Assembly (NCBI GenBank): GCA_007693725.1
Contig: REDD01000144.1
Coordinates: 1-55,507, forward strand
Reading direction: 5' to 3'
DNA from: Phycisphaeraceae bacterium
GTDB taxonomy: Bacteria > Planctomycetota > Phycisphaerae > Phycisphaerales > UBA1924
Length of the DNA stretch: 55,507 nucleotides
Of this stretch, positions 1 through 8,844 are shown piece by piece. The position numbers and the translations under genes are program-made. Within the stretch, counting starts at the first letter, position 1; each line of letters begins with the position of its first letter. The notes beneath the pieces are model-generated. The model was not told the DNA's origin, searched no databases, and saw only the letters and a program-made list of their open reading frames with translations.

Positions 1-3
1 TGA

Positions 4-990
4 TCAACGAACGAAATCGTCTACGGGGAGTCCGAGTGCTTCCATGGCTTCGATGGCCGCGCTGACATGGCTGTTCTCATCGACGGTGCGGAACTGGGTC
101 GCGCCGTAGACATTGGCGAGGAGTTCGGGGCGCTCGTCGGAGAGTGCGAGGAGTGCATCGGTGATGCGTTGTCCGAGGTCTTCGGAGATGCCGCCGCGGA
201 CACAGACGAGGTGCGTGGGGACGCCGGGTGTTCGCGCGAGGATGCGGAGTTGTGCGCGTTCCTCGGGTGTTGTGTAGACATCCGCGGTGGGGCCTTCGAC
301 GGTGTAGAAGGAGACGGCGCAGAGGTCGGCTCGCCGTGCGAGGACTTCGTGGAGGGCCTGTGTGTATCCGCCGGCGTAGGCGACCGCGCGGAAGATGCCG
401 CTGGGATCCTGCTTCGGACGGAGGATGCCCTCGCGGACGAGGCGGAGGTTGGCCATGACATAACCGGAGGTCGATGTCCGGCTGGTGAAGGCGACGCGGA
501 GCGAGGCGACCCGCTGCGCGACATCCTCGAAGGTGTGGAGATCGGAGTCCTCGCGCGTGACCCAGACGGAGTCGTAGTCGGTGCGCAGTTCGCCCTCGGC
601 ATCGGCGCGGACTTCGGCGACGAGGATGCGAGCACCGGCATCGCGTCGCGCGAGCAGAAATGGCAGCGCGGAGACATACGCGACATCGGCCTGCTCGGAG
701 ACGAGCGCCTGAACCGAAGCGGCGTAGTCGCCGGGGACCACGGCACGCACGGGGATGCCGAGTCGCTCGGACAGGAACGCCGCTGCAGCATCGGCGCTCT
801 CGCGCGTCTGCGACGGGTCGCGCTGGCGTTGGAAGAGGAACACCAGTTGCGCGGGGTCGGAGGTTCCGGAGGTCGTGCTGCCCGGCTCGTCTGTGGGATC
901 GCCGGAACAGGCGTGGAGGAGTGCCGCGCCGATGAGCAGGAGGGCACCGAGGATGCTGGTCTGGAGCGAGCGATGTGTGGTGGAGGTCAC
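4..990 (-). CDS. PhnD-like phosphate/phosphonate ABC transporter substrate-binding lipoprotein
   Basis: A 328-residue periplasmic binding protein of the PhnD/phosphonate family. The N-terminus is a lipoprotein signal: hydrophobic stretch at about residues 12-25 followed by the lipobox LLHAC, with Cys28 as the lipidation site. The mature part has the type-2 binding fold, including FLSERLGIPV near residue 75, QADVAYVSALPFLLARR near 100 and FTSRTSTSGY near 165, a loop typical of oxyanion binders. It would capture phosphate, phosphite or phosphonate for an ABC importer; substrate cannot be told from sequence. It is the first gene of a minus-strand unit whose ATPase and permease, if present, lie beyond the left edge. 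Family assignment is firm, ligand is not. Confidence 0.8.
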   Translation of the reverse strand: MTSTTHRSLQTSILGALLLIGAALLHACSGDPTDEPGSTTSGTSDPAQLVFLFQRQRDPSQTRESADAAAAFLSERLGIPVRAVVPGDYAASVQALVSEQADVAYVSALPFLLARRDAGARILVAEVRADAEGELRTDYDSVWVTREDSDLHTFEDVAQRVASLRVAFTSRTSTSGYVMANLRLVREGILRPKQDPSGIFRAVAYAGGYTQALHEVLARRADLCAVSFYTVEGPTADVYTTPEERAQLRILARTPGVPTHLVCVRGGISEDLGQRITDALLALSDERPELLANVYGATQFRTVDENSHVSAAIEAMEALGLPVDDFVR

Positions 991-1173
991 GGGTGGCTCT
1001 CAGCGTCGAAGGGGGCGTTTCCGGGGGTGGCCGGGAGTTCCGGGGGTTTCCGGGGGTCCGGTGACTGTGCGGGCACGGGAGGGGAAGGGAGTGTAGTCGG
1101 CTATTGAGACTGAGGCGCAATTAGGGCGAGGGTTTGGATGGGGTGTGGATTTCGCGGGGGTGGGGGGACTGAT

Positions 1174-1233
1174 GACAGGCGGGACGCCTGTCCCACCGTT
1201 GGACAGAAGAGGAGCACCGGTCGGAGACTGGTG
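1174..1233. repeat. Twin hairpins, each 8-bp stem with GGA triloop
   Basis: Two adjacent palindromes: GACAGGCG-GGA-CGCCTGTC at 1174-1192 and CACCGGTC-GGA-GACTGGTG at 1215-1233 (one G-T wobble). Both stems are 8 bp, both loops read GGA, and both are followed by a CCACC-containing tract. A third, degenerate copy may follow at about 1242-1290. They lie between the PhnD-like gene and the end of the metallo-hydrolase gene and look like a dispersed REP-type element. Genome-wide copy number cannot be judged here. Confidence 0.6.
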
Positions 1234-1250
1234 CCACCAAGGAGCGCCAG

Positions 1251-2168
1251 TCACCCGAGCCGCTGGGGCGTCTCGCTTGAACTGGCGGCACAAGACTCGG
1301 AAGAGATGGGGATGGGGCTGGTGGGATCCTGATGGTGGGCGATGGTGAGGCGGTAGGGCTGGTTGTGGTGGTGGGCGGCGGCACGATCGGGGGTGTTGCA
1401 CTGTCGGGAGAGGTGGAGGAGGACGACCTCGCGTTGGGGTGCGATGGCGCGGACGGCCTCAGCGCATTGCTCGTTGGAGAGGTGCCCGCCGCCGTCGGTG
1501 ATGCGTCGCTTGACGAATTCGGGTCGGTCGCTGGCGGCTTGGAGGTGGGGGCAGTAGTTGCTCTCGATGGCGAGGACATCGACGCGGGCGAGGGTGGTGA
1601 CGAGCTGCTCGGTCGGGCGGCCGAGGTCGGTGGCGTAGCCGAGGGAGGTGGGGGCGGTGTCGGGTACGGGTGTGGGGAGGTCGATGCGGAAGGCGACGAC
1701 GCCGAGGGAGTCGTGGGAGAGGTGGATGGGTGTGATGTGGAGGTTGCCGGAGATGTGGAAGGGTTCGTCCGAGAAGATGTCGGTGCGTCGTTTGAGGAGT
1801 CCGGCGCGGGAGGCGCGCCCGCGGTGTCGCTCGAAGATGCGGAGCTTGGCGTGCGGCGGGAGTTGCTTCACCCAGCCGGGGTGGCAGTGGTCCTGGTCGA
1901 GGTGGGTGAGGAGGACATCGTCGATGCGTTCGAGTCCGAGTCCGAGGGTGGCGAGGTAGCGCCGGACGCGGAGTGGCGAGAGCCCGGCGTCGAGGAGGGT
2001 GATGCGACGGCATCTTCCCTCGCCTCGGAGGAGGAGCGAGCAGTTGCCCGCGGATGAGGAGGCGAGGACGACGAGCTCGACGGTCTGTGGCTCGGTGGGG
2101 TTCGGCTCTTCCCACAGGGAGAGCGCTTTGGGTTTGGGAGGTGTCGCTCGCTTGGGCGGGAGGAGCAT
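1251..2168 (-). CDS. WalJ/YycJ-like MBL-fold metallo-hydrolase
   Basis: A 305-residue metallo-beta-lactamase-fold protein. Visible features are LASSSAGNCSLL near residue 35 (family start strand), the metal motif THLDQDH near 88 where the usual THxHxDH has Asp instead of the second His, the segment IESNYCPHL followed by RITDGGGHLSNEQCAEAV near 205-235, and LLHLSRQCNTP near 250. The last two match the WalJ/YycJ subgroup, exonuclease-like enzymes tied to cell-wall and DNA maintenance. The natural domain end seems to be about YRLTIAHHQDPTSP; the final 15 residues read into repeat-rich DNA and are probably not conserved. It is divergent from typA. Family is firm, exact role is not. Confidence 0.75.
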   Translation of the reverse strand: MLLPPKRATPPKPKALSLWEEPNPTEPQTVELVVLASSSAGNCSLLLRGEGRCRRITLLDAGLSPLRVRRYLATLGLGLERIDDVLLTHLDQDHCHPGWVKQLPPHAKLRIFERHRGRASRAGLLKRRTDIFSDEPFHISGNLHITPIHLSHDSLGVVAFRIDLPTPVPDTAPTSLGYATDLGRPTEQLVTTLARVDVLAIESNYCPHLQAASDRPEFVKRRITDGGGHLSNEQCAEAVRAIAPQREVVLLHLSRQCNTPDRAAAHHHNQPYRLTIAHHQDPTSPIPISSESCAASSSETPQRLG

Positions 2169-2183
2169 GGGGGGAAGATACCG

Positions 2184-2215
2184 GCACTAGGCACTAGGCA
2201 CTAGGCACTAGGCAC
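2184..2215. repeat. Tandem heptamer GCACTAG, four copies plus GCAC
   Basis: Four perfect head-to-tail copies of GCACTAG followed by a partial copy, in the gap between the divergent metallo-hydrolase and typA genes. It contains CTAG, a tetranucleotide usually rare in bacterial DNA. Probably a slippage-prone tandem repeat upstream of both genes. Confidence 0.85.
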
Positions 2216-2292
2216 GCGTTGTGTGCCTACGATGGTGGCTGCCATGGCGGGTGTGCCGTGGAATCGCCTTTGATCCAGATTGAAATACTCAG

Positions 2293-4182
2293 ATGACCGA
2301 TCACCTTCGGAATGTGGCGATCATCGCGCATGTCGACCACGGTAAGACAACGCTCGTTGATCAGTTGCTCAAGCAGTCGGGGATGTTCCGCACGGGCGAG
2401 CTGGACAAGCTCGCGGGTGGTCAGCACGGCCTGATCATGGACAGCAACCCGCTGGAGCGGGAGCGGGGGATCACGATCCTGTCGAAGAACTGCGCTGTGA
2501 CCTATCACCGTCCGGCGGAGTTCAGCCCGGACGGGAAGGCGACGGACATCGGCATCAACATCGTGGATACGCCGGGGCACGCCGACTTCGGCGGCGAGGT
2601 GGAGCGTGTGCTCCGGATGACGGACGGTTGCCTGTTGCTGGTGGATGCGTTCGACGGTCCGATGCCGCAGACGCGGTTCGTGCTTGCGAAGGCGATCGAG
2701 TCGGGTTTGAAGCCGGTGTTGATCGTGAACAAGTGCGATCGTCCGGACGGTCGGCCGCAGGAGGTCGTGAACGAGGTGTTCGATCTGCTGGTGGAGCTTG
2801 GCGCGGACGATCACGCGCTGGACTTTCCGGTGGTGTACGCATCGGGCCGGGACGGGTGGGCGACGAATGATCTTGCGGTGAAGAAGGACGATCTGCGGGA
2901 TGTGTTCGAGGCGATCGTCAATCATGTGCCGCCGGCGAGCGGGGATCCGGCTGCGCCGTTGCAGATGCTGGTGACGACGCTGGACTACAGCGAGTATGTG
3001 GGCCGGATCGGCATCGGGCGCGTGTTCGAGGGGACGCTGCGGACGGGCCAGCAGGCGATTCTGATGCACCGCGACGGCGGTCAGAAGAAGGTGAAGATCG
3101 GCAAGCTGATGACCTTCTCGGGTCTGGGGCGCGAGGAGGCGAAGGAAGTCCGCGCGGGTGATCTGTGCGCGGTCATCGGCGTCGAGGGCATCGACATCGG
3201 CGACACGATCGCGGATGTGGACAAGCCGGTGGCGCTCGCGCCTGTGCGCGTGGACGAGCCGACGCTGACGATGGTGTTCCGGGTGAACGACTCGCCGTTC
3301 GCGGGGCAGGAGGGCGAATATGTGACGAGCCGCCAGATCCGCGATCGTTTGATGCGCGAGTGCGAGCACAATGTCGCGTTGCGGGTGGCCCCGACGGGGG
3401 CGGGCGATGAGTTCGTGGTCTCCGGGCGCGGGCTGCTGCACCTCGGGATCCTGCTCGAGAACATGCGTCGCGAGGGCTTCGAGCTGGCGGTCGGCAAGCC
3501 GCAGGTGGTGATCAAGGAGATCGACGGCGTGAAGCACGAGCCGATCGAGATTCTCGTGGTGGATGTGCCGACGCAGTCGATGGGGTCGGTGATGGAGCTG
3601 GTGGGGGCACGCCGCGGCGAGATGCAGACGATGGAGCCGCGCGGGGAGACGATGACGCATCTGGAGTTCGAGATCCCGGCGCGCGGGCTGATCGGCCTCC
3701 GGAGCCGGATCCTCACGGCGACGCAGGGCGAGGCGATCATGCACCACGCCTTCGAGCGGTTCGCGCCGATGACGGGCGAGGTGATCGGTCGTCAGCAGGG
3801 CGTCCTGATCGCGACGGAGGGCGGCGCGGCGACCTCGTTTGCGATCGAGGGACTCGGGGATCGCGGGATCATGTTCGTCAAGCCGCAGGACAAGGTGTAC
3901 GCGGGGCAGATCGTCGGGGAGCACAATCGGGAGACGGATCTGACGGTGAATGTGGTGCGGATGAAGGCGTTGACGAACATGCGCGAGGCGAACAAGGAGG
4001 CGTTTGTTCGTCTCAAGTCGGCGCGTGAAATGTCGATGGAGCAGTGTCTGGAGTACATCGAGGATGATGAACTCGTGGAGATCACGCCGAAGAGCATCCG
4101 TATGCGGAAGCGAATGTTGAACGAGAGCGACCGGAAGAAGGCGTCGCGATCCGCGAAGGACAAGGCGACGGCGTTGACCTGA
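2293..4182 (+). CDS. typA: Ribosome-associated translational GTPase TypA/BipA
   Basis: A 629-residue EF-G-like GTPase. The G1 motif AHVDHGKT is at residues 12-19, the G2/switch region follows with [11 protein letters not shown] near 57-67, G3 is DTPGHAD near 92, and G4 is NKCD near 147. The C-terminal half carries the EF-G domain III/V-like parts and the TypA-specific C-terminal domain ([21 protein letters not shown] near 460, and [11 protein letters not shown]). Length equals the usual 600-630. It binds ribosomes under stress or cold and assists large-subunit assembly. It starts at an ATG with no clear Shine-Dalgarno. lysC follows 16 nt downstream, so the two may be co-transcribed. Confidence 0.97.
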   Translation: MTDHLRNVAIIAHVDHGKTTLVDQLLKQSGMFRTGELDKLAGGQHGLIMDSNPLERERGITILSKNCAVTYHRPAEFSPDGKATDIGINIVDTPGHADFGGEVERVLRMTDGCLLLVDAFDGPMPQTRFVLAKAIESGLKPVLIVNKCDRPDGRPQEVVNEVFDLLVELGADDHALDFPVVYASGRDGWATNDLAVKKDDLRDVFEAIVNHVPPASGDPAAPLQMLVTTLDYSEYVGRIGIGRVFEGTLRTGQQAILMHRDGGQKKVKIGKLMTFSGLGREEAKEVRAGDLCAVIGVEGIDIGDTIADVDKPVALAPVRVDEPTLTMVFRVNDSPFAGQEGEYVTSRQIRDRLMRECEHNVALRVAPTGAGDEFVVSGRGLLHLGILLENMRREGFELAVGKPQVVIKEIDGVKHEPIEILVVDVPTQSMGSVMELVGARRGEMQTMEPRGETMTHLEFEIPARGLIGLRSRILTATQGEAIMHHAFERFAPMTGEVIGRQQGVLIATEGGAATSFAIEGLGDRGIMFVKPQDKVYAGQIVGEHNRETDLTVNVVRMKALTNMREANKEAFVRLKSAREMSMEQCLEYIEDDELVEITPKSIRMRKRMLNESDRKKASRSAKDKATALT

Positions 4183-4198
4183 GTGGGAGGGATCGGGC

Positions 4199-5491
4199 GT
4201 GGGGATCGTGGTCCAGAAGTTCGGTGGGTCGAGCGTCGCGGATGTCGAGCGGATGCGCCGTTGCAGCCGTTGGGTGATGCGGGCGGTGGATGCGGGGCAT
4301 CGGGTGGTGGTGGTGGTGTCCGCGATGGGGAAGGCGACGGATCGGCTGGTGGAGCTGGCGGAGGAGGCGTGGTCGGGTCCGGGGACGATGGCGTTCGAGC
4401 GCGGGGAGGGCGGCGAGGTCCGGGTGAAGCCGGGGTCGGGTCCGCCTCGGCGCGAGGTGGACATGCTGTTGTCGACGGGCGAGCAGGTGTCGATCGCCGC
4501 GATGAGCATCGTGCTGGAGGCGCAGGGGCAGCCGGCGATCTCGTTCACGGGGCGGCAGATCGGCATGACGACGGACGCCTCGCACACACGGGCGCGGATC
4601 GAGTCGATCGATGCCGGGGCGATCCGGAAGCAGTTGGACGCCGGGCGCGTGGTGGTGGTCGCCGGGTTTCAGGGTGTGACGCCTGAGGGCGAGATCACGA
4701 CGCTCGGACGCGGCGGGAGCGACACGACGGCGGTTGCATTGGCGGCAGCGCTTGGTGCCGAGGCGTGTGAGATTTATACGGATGTCGATGGCGTGTACAC
4801 GGCGGACCCGCGGATCGTTCCGAACGCACGCCGGATCGACTGGATTTCATACGAGGCGATGCTGGAGATGGCAGCGCTGGGTGCGAAGGTGATGCATCCG
4901 CGTGCCGTGCAGTTCGGCGCACGCTACGGCGTGCCGATTCTGGTCTTGCACAGTCAGCAGGAGGGGCCGGGGACGCTCATCAGCGAGAGGATCGAGGGCA
5001 TGGAGAAGATCGAGGTTGCGGGTGTGGCGATCAAGGCGGATCTCGGACGCGTGACGCTGACCGGACTGCCCAACAAGCCGGGCGTCGCGGCGGCGATCTT
5101 CGCCATGCTCGCGGACCACCAGATCCTGGTCGACGACATCATCCAGACGGTGGTTCCGAATGGTGAGGGCGGGTCGGCGGTGACGGTGAGCTTCACGGTG
5201 GAGCATTCGGACCTGGCGGACCTGCCGCCGGTGATGGACAAGGTGCTGGAGGCGGTGGGGGGCGGGAAGTCGACGATTGATGTCGGATTCTCGAAGGTCA
5301 GCGCGGTGGGCGTCGGGATCCGATCCCACGCGGCGGTGGCGGCGGTGATGTTCCGGGCGCTCGCCGATGCAGGGATCAACATCGCGAACATCACCACCAG
5401 CGAGATCAAGGTCTGCACGATCGTGGAGAAGGCGGACGGGGAGCGGGCTCTGCGGGCGATCCACGATGCATTCGGGCTGGGCGGAGGTTGA
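4199..5491 (+). CDS. lysC: Aspartate kinase
   Basis: A 430-residue monofunctional aspartokinase that makes aspartyl phosphate, the first step to lysine, threonine, methionine and diaminopimelate. It begins at a GTG; the motif VVQKFGGSSVADVERM at residues 4-20 is the family signature. Further motifs are STGEQVSIAAMSI near 95, GRGGSDTTAVALAAAL near 170, and DVDGVYTADPR near 196. Two C-terminal ACT domains from about residue 280 should bind feedback inhibitors (lysine and/or threonine). A 25-residue insertion with charged and glycine residues follows the first helix near residues 60-85. thrC of the same pathway is at 37 kb, not in the same operon. Confidence 0.96.
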   Translation: MGIVVQKFGGSSVADVERMRRCSRWVMRAVDAGHRVVVVVSAMGKATDRLVELAEEAWSGPGTMAFERGEGGEVRVKPGSGPPRREVDMLLSTGEQVSIAAMSIVLEAQGQPAISFTGRQIGMTTDASHTRARIESIDAGAIRKQLDAGRVVVVAGFQGVTPEGEITTLGRGGSDTTAVALAAALGAEACEIYTDVDGVYTADPRIVPNARRIDWISYEAMLEMAALGAKVMHPRAVQFGARYGVPILVLHSQQEGPGTLISERIEGMEKIEVAGVAIKADLGRVTLTGLPNKPGVAAAIFAMLADHQILVDDIIQTVVPNGEGGSAVTVSFTVEHSDLADLPPVMDKVLEAVGGGKSTIDVGFSKVSAVGVGIRSHAAVAAVMFRALADAGINIANITTSEIKVCTIVEKADGERALRAIHDAFGLGGG

Positions 5492-5686
5492 GTCGAGTTG
5501 AAACTGGGGGCGGTTTCGGGGCTGGGCGAGTGATCGTGGTCCGAGAACCGCGCAGGGCCCGTGTTTTCACTGGTCATCGCTTGCGACCACCCGAATCCGG
5601 GGGTAATGTTGTCGTGACGTTTGTGTGTATCGGCGTCATTGCAGATTGGGGATCCGGCAGGCGCCACCTGCCCGGAGTCAGACAAC

Positions 5687-5693
5687 AGGAGAG
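5687..5693 (+). promoter_or_regulatory. Ribosome binding site fixing the start at 5700
   Basis: AGGAGAG lies 6 nt before the ATG at 5700, whereas the upstream in-frame alternatives have no such site. It sets the start of the secreted protein at a signal peptide. Confidence 0.75.
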
Positions 5694-5699
5694 AAGACA

Positions 5700-6236
5700 A
5701 TGCGTCCCATGCTTTGCGGCGCGGCCGCGCTGGTGCTTTGCGCCGGCGGTGCGGCACACGGTGCGTTCATCGACACCGAGCCGAACAACAACACCCCGGC
5801 GGGTGCCGATTACCTCGGCGTGTTCGGCGACGGCGATGCTCGCGTGATTGTGGCATCGCTCTTTCCGAGCGATGTTGATTGGTTCCGGATCGATGTCGAC
5901 ACGGACATTCCGGGCTTTCTGACGACAATCACCTTCCCGCTGACCAATCCGAACAACGATCCGGACACGGTGTTGGGCGTTTTCGATGCGGATCTGAATC
6001 TCCTGGGCATCAATAATGACGGAACAGACTCGTTCGGCTCGGCGGTGCGTCTGCCGGCATTGCCCGCGGGTTCGTACTACATCGCGGTGTCCGGTAATCC
6101 TGACATGCAGTTTGCGGGCCAGCATTCGCAGTCGGGGTTCTACGCCCTGACGGTCTCGTTCGTGATTCCGACGCCGGGGGCGGGAGCCCTTGCGGCGTGT
6201 GCGGGTCTGCTCACGCTTCGTCGGCGTCGTCACTAA
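5700..6236 (+). CDS. Secreted PPC-like protein with PEP-CTERM-type sorting tail
   Basis: A 178-residue exported protein. Residues 1-22 form a signal peptide ending at AHGA. The body resembles the bacterial pre-peptidase C-terminal (PPC) beta-sandwich: EPNNNTPAGADYLG near 26, SDVDWFRIDVD near 59, VLGVFDADLNLLGINNDG near 95 and LPAGSYYIAVSG near 126. The C-terminus has the three-part layout of PEP-CTERM-like signals: PTPGAGAL, a short hydrophobic stretch, then RRRRH. This variant tail is common in planctomycete surface proteins (family knowledge). It has its own ribosome binding site and a downstream terminator, so it is probably monocistronic. Function beyond surface display is unknown. Confidence 0.8.
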   Translation: MRPMLCGAAALVLCAGGAAHGAFIDTEPNNNTPAGADYLGVFGDGDARVIVASLFPSDVDWFRIDVDTDIPGFLTTITFPLTNPNNDPDTVLGVFDADLNLLGINNDGTDSFGSAVRLPALPAGSYYIAVSGNPDMQFAGQHSQSGFYALTVSFVIPTPGAGALAACAGLLTLRRRRH

Positions 6237-6266
6237 AAGCAAGCTTTTGGTCATCCACCAACCCTT

Positions 6267-6310
6267 GAGCGAGGTCGGGCGCCCTGTGTGTCCGGCCTCG
6301 CTCCCTTTTT
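6267..6310 (+). terminator. Rho-independent terminator after the secreted-protein gene
   Basis: Stem GAGCGAGGTCGG (6267-6278) pairs with CCGGCCTCGCTC (6292-6303) through one T-G wobble and is followed by CCTTTTT. It ends the transcript of the preceding plus-strand gene and insulates proS. Confidence 0.85.
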
Positions 6311-6331
6311 GGGCTGGGCTACACTGGCGGC

Positions 6332-8224
6332 ATGAATCAGTCGAGCCAGACGGAAACGAAGCGTGATGGGTCGGGGAGCATCGTGGGCACGGAGCGGCGC
6401 GGCGTGATCCACTCGTGGTCACGGACGCTGATTCCGACGGCGAAGGATGCGCCATCGGATGCGGAGGCGCCGTCGCACAAGCTGCTGTCGCGGGGCGGGT
6501 TCATCCGGCGGGTCGGCGCGGGCATCTACGAGTATCTGCCGTTGGGCTGGCGGGTGCTGACGAAGATCAGCAACATCGTGCGCGAGGAGATGGATGCTGC
6601 GGGGGGTTCGGAGTTTCTGATGCCCGCGCTCCTGCCGACGGAGTTGCTGAAGGAGACGGGGCGTGCCGAGGCGTACGGCGACTTGCTGTTCCGGTTCGAG
6701 GATCGGCACGGGCGCGATTCCTATCTCGGCCCGACGCACGAGGAAGTGATCACGGACCTGATGCGGGGGACGATCAGCTCGTACAAGCATCTGCCGTTGA
6801 ATCTGTATCAGATCCAGACGAAGTACCGGGACGAGTTCCGCCCGCGCGCGGGGCTGTTGCGCTGCCGCGAGTTTCTGATGAAGGATGCGTACTCGTTCGC
6901 GATGAGCGTCGAGGGGCCGGGCGGGCTGAACGAGCAGTACGACGCGATGGATCGTGCGTATCAGCGGATCTTCGAGCGGTGCGGTCTGGACTTCACGCGC
7001 GTCGAGGCGGAGTCCGGGCCGATCGGCGGGAGCGCTTCGCACGAGTTCATGGTGAATTGTGCGACGGGCGAGGACACGATCATGGTGTGTCCGAAGACGG
7101 GGTACGCGGCGAATGTCGAGAAGTGCGAGACCGGCCCCCGGAAGCATGACTTTGCGGGAGATCCGAGCGGCGAGCTGGAAGAGGTGCACACGCCGGGGTG
7201 TCCGGGGATCGAGGATGTCAGCAAGCTGATGAAGGTGAAGCCGCGGAACATGCTCAAGACGGTGGTGTTCAAGGTGCAGAGCACCGCGGCGGATCTGGAG
7301 AAGTTCGGCGAGGAGTGGGTGCTTGCGGTGGTGCGCGGGGATCACGATGTCAACGAGGGGAAGGTGCGGGATGCGGCGGGGTGCCCGGTCGTGCTCGCGG
7401 ATGCGGAGGAGGCAAAGGCCAAGGGATTTGCGATCGGGTTCGTGAGCCCTCGGGCGGCGGTGGGGAAGAAGGGTGTGCTGCTGCTGGTGGATCCGGATGC
7501 CGCGCAGGGCGTGGATACTGCGAGCGGGAAGCCGATGTTCTGGGTGACCGGCGCGGACAAGGTCGACCACCATGTGAAGCACTTCAACTGGGTGCGCGAT
7601 CTGGGGAAGGATCCGGTGGAGGCGGAGCGCGCCGGCGATAAGTTTCTGATGGTCGCGGACATTCGCAACGCGGTGGAGGGCGATCCATCGCCGCGTGCGG
7701 AGGGCGTCGCGCTCGAGGCGAAGCGGGGCATCGAGGTCGGGCACATCTTCAAGCTGGGGACGAAGTACTCCGAGGCGATGGGCTTCGAGATTCTCGATGA
7801 GAAGCAGGAACGCCGCCCGGTGATCATGGGGTGCTACGGCATCGGCGTGTCGCGGACGATGGCGGCGTGCGTCGAGATGATCCACGATGAGAACGGGATC
7901 GTCTGGCCCGCGCCGATCGCTCCGTACCATGTCATTCTGGTGCCGATGACGAATGATGCGGCATCTGATGTGATGCGGGTGGCGTGCGATCTCTCGGGAC
8001 GGCTCGCACGGGCGGGGTGCGATGTGCTGGTGGATGACCGCGATGAGCGGCCGGGCGTGAAGTTCAAGGATGCGGATTTGATCGGCGTTCCCCTGCGGAT
8101 CGTGATCGGCGAGAAGGCGCTGGCTCAGGGCGGCGTAGAATTCAAGGTCAGGACGGATGCGGGGAAGGGTGAGGTTGTTGCGGTGGATGGCGTGGTGGAG
8201 CGGTGTCTGGCGATGCTGGGGTAG
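6332..8224 (+). CDS. proS: Proline--tRNA ligase (bacterial type with editing domain)
   Basis: A 630-residue class II aminoacyl-tRNA synthetase. The catalytic core starts near residue 29 (SRTLIPTAKDAPSDAEAPSHKLL) after a non-conserved leader of about 28 residues. Motif 2 is seen as KYRDEFRPRAGLLRCREFLMKDAYSF near 165-190 (cited in part), with GPTHEEVITDL before it. The insertion (editing) domain that clears Ala-tRNA(Pro) spans about 235-410. Motif 3 is GCYGIGVSRTMAA near 500, and the anticodon-binding domain ends the protein. Length is that of the E. coli type rather than the eukaryote-like type. The leader could be shorter in reality if a later start is used. Confidence 0.96.
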   Translation: MNQSSQTETKRDGSGSIVGTERRGVIHSWSRTLIPTAKDAPSDAEAPSHKLLSRGGFIRRVGAGIYEYLPLGWRVLTKISNIVREEMDAAGGSEFLMPALLPTELLKETGRAEAYGDLLFRFEDRHGRDSYLGPTHEEVITDLMRGTISSYKHLPLNLYQIQTKYRDEFRPRAGLLRCREFLMKDAYSFAMSVEGPGGLNEQYDAMDRAYQRIFERCGLDFTRVEAESGPIGGSASHEFMVNCATGEDTIMVCPKTGYAANVEKCETGPRKHDFAGDPSGELEEVHTPGCPGIEDVSKLMKVKPRNMLKTVVFKVQSTAADLEKFGEEWVLAVVRGDHDVNEGKVRDAAGCPVVLADAEEAKAKGFAIGFVSPRAAVGKKGVLLLVDPDAAQGVDTASGKPMFWVTGADKVDHHVKHFNWVRDLGKDPVEAERAGDKFLMVADIRNAVEGDPSPRAEGVALEAKRGIEVGHIFKLGTKYSEAMGFEILDEKQERRPVIMGCYGIGVSRTMAACVEMIHDENGIVWPAPIAPYHVILVPMTNDAASDVMRVACDLSGRLARAGCDVLVDDRDERPGVKFKDADLIGVPLRIVIGEKALAQGGVEFKVRTDAGKGEVVAVDGVVERCLAMLG

Positions 8225-8458
8225 TCAGAGTGCCTCGGAGAAATCTTCCGGGGTGATTCTGAGGTCACGCAGCATGTTTCGGAGTGTTCCCTGTGCGATC
8301 GGATCGCGCTGGGGGAGCGTGGTGCGGCGGGATGAATCGTCGTGGTGATAGATGACCGCGTGACTCCCTTTCCCGCGGGATTCATCGATCTCGAAGCCAA
8401 GTTCTCGGAATGCTTTGATGGCTTTGCGGCGAGCGATATTTCGCAAATGGTGCGTCAT
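8225..8458 (-). CDS. hicA: HicA-like toxin (module 1)
   Basis: A 77-residue HicA/YcfA-fold protein, a small mRNA interferase. The sequence has the KAFRELGFEIDES helix-strand and the motif GKGSHAVIYHH with the catalytic His near residue 35, then TLPQRDPIAQGTLRNMLRDL. I chose the ATG at 8458 because AGGAG sits about 10 nt upstream; the ATG at 8467 is only 1 nt from that site. The gene lies downstream of a hicB on the same strand, in hicB-hicA order, and is convergent with proS, whose stop codon directly adjoins its own. Confidence 0.8.
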   Translation of the reverse strand: MTHHLRNIARRKAIKAFRELGFEIDESRGKGSHAVIYHHDDSSRRTTLPQRDPIAQGTLRNMLRDLRITPEDFSEAL

Positions 8459-8510
8459 GGGGCTCATTCTCCTGGGTTACACCCAGTAGACGCCGCAGGA
8501 TTGATTCCCG

Positions 8511-8720
8511 TTACTGCACGGTTTCGAGTGATGCTGTTCCGGGATCTGCAGGAATAGGTTCGTCACGGCTACGAAGAAAATGCTCCATCGTGATGATGGC
8601 GTCGCGGACATTATCGAGGGCCTCTTCGCGGGTATCACCTGCGGAGTGACAGCCGGGCAGGGAGGGTACCTCTGCGATCCAGACACCATCTTCATCCTGA
8701 TGCACGAAGACCTGACGCAT
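8511..8720 (-). CDS. hicB: HicB-like antitoxin (module 1)
   Basis: A 69-residue HicB-fold protein with the family core: FVHQDEDGVWIAEVPSLPGCHSAGDTREEALDNV. HicB neutralises HicA. It is short: the partial RNase H-like domain is complete but no C-terminal ribbon-helix-helix or helix-turn-helix DNA-binding domain follows, so autorepression by this protein alone is unlikely. hicA lies 52 nt downstream. The start is divergent from pcm. It is a clear paralogue of the HicB at 12.2 kb. Confidence 0.82.
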   Translation of the reverse strand: MRQVFVHQDEDGVWIAEVPSLPGCHSAGDTREEALDNVRDAIITMEHFLRSRDEPIPADPGTASLETVQ

Positions 8721-8844
8721 GGGGGAACAGTACCCCAGCGGGGCCTGTGAGCAAAGGGGAGAGGTCTCAGACGCGTAGAATTGACCTTACAGGATGCCCA
8801 AATCGGGCCCGTGGGCGGGCGACGGACTGAGAGGCGGTGGCCTC

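Noticed and set aside
2184-2215. CRISPR-like array
   Set aside because: It is a plain 7-nt tandem repeat without spacers; no cas gene is present anywhere in the window.
2227-4587. Long minus-strand open frame opposite typA and lysC
   Set aside because: Typical GC-rich shadow frame with Arg/His/Leu-rich translation; typA on the plus strand has all GTPase motifs.
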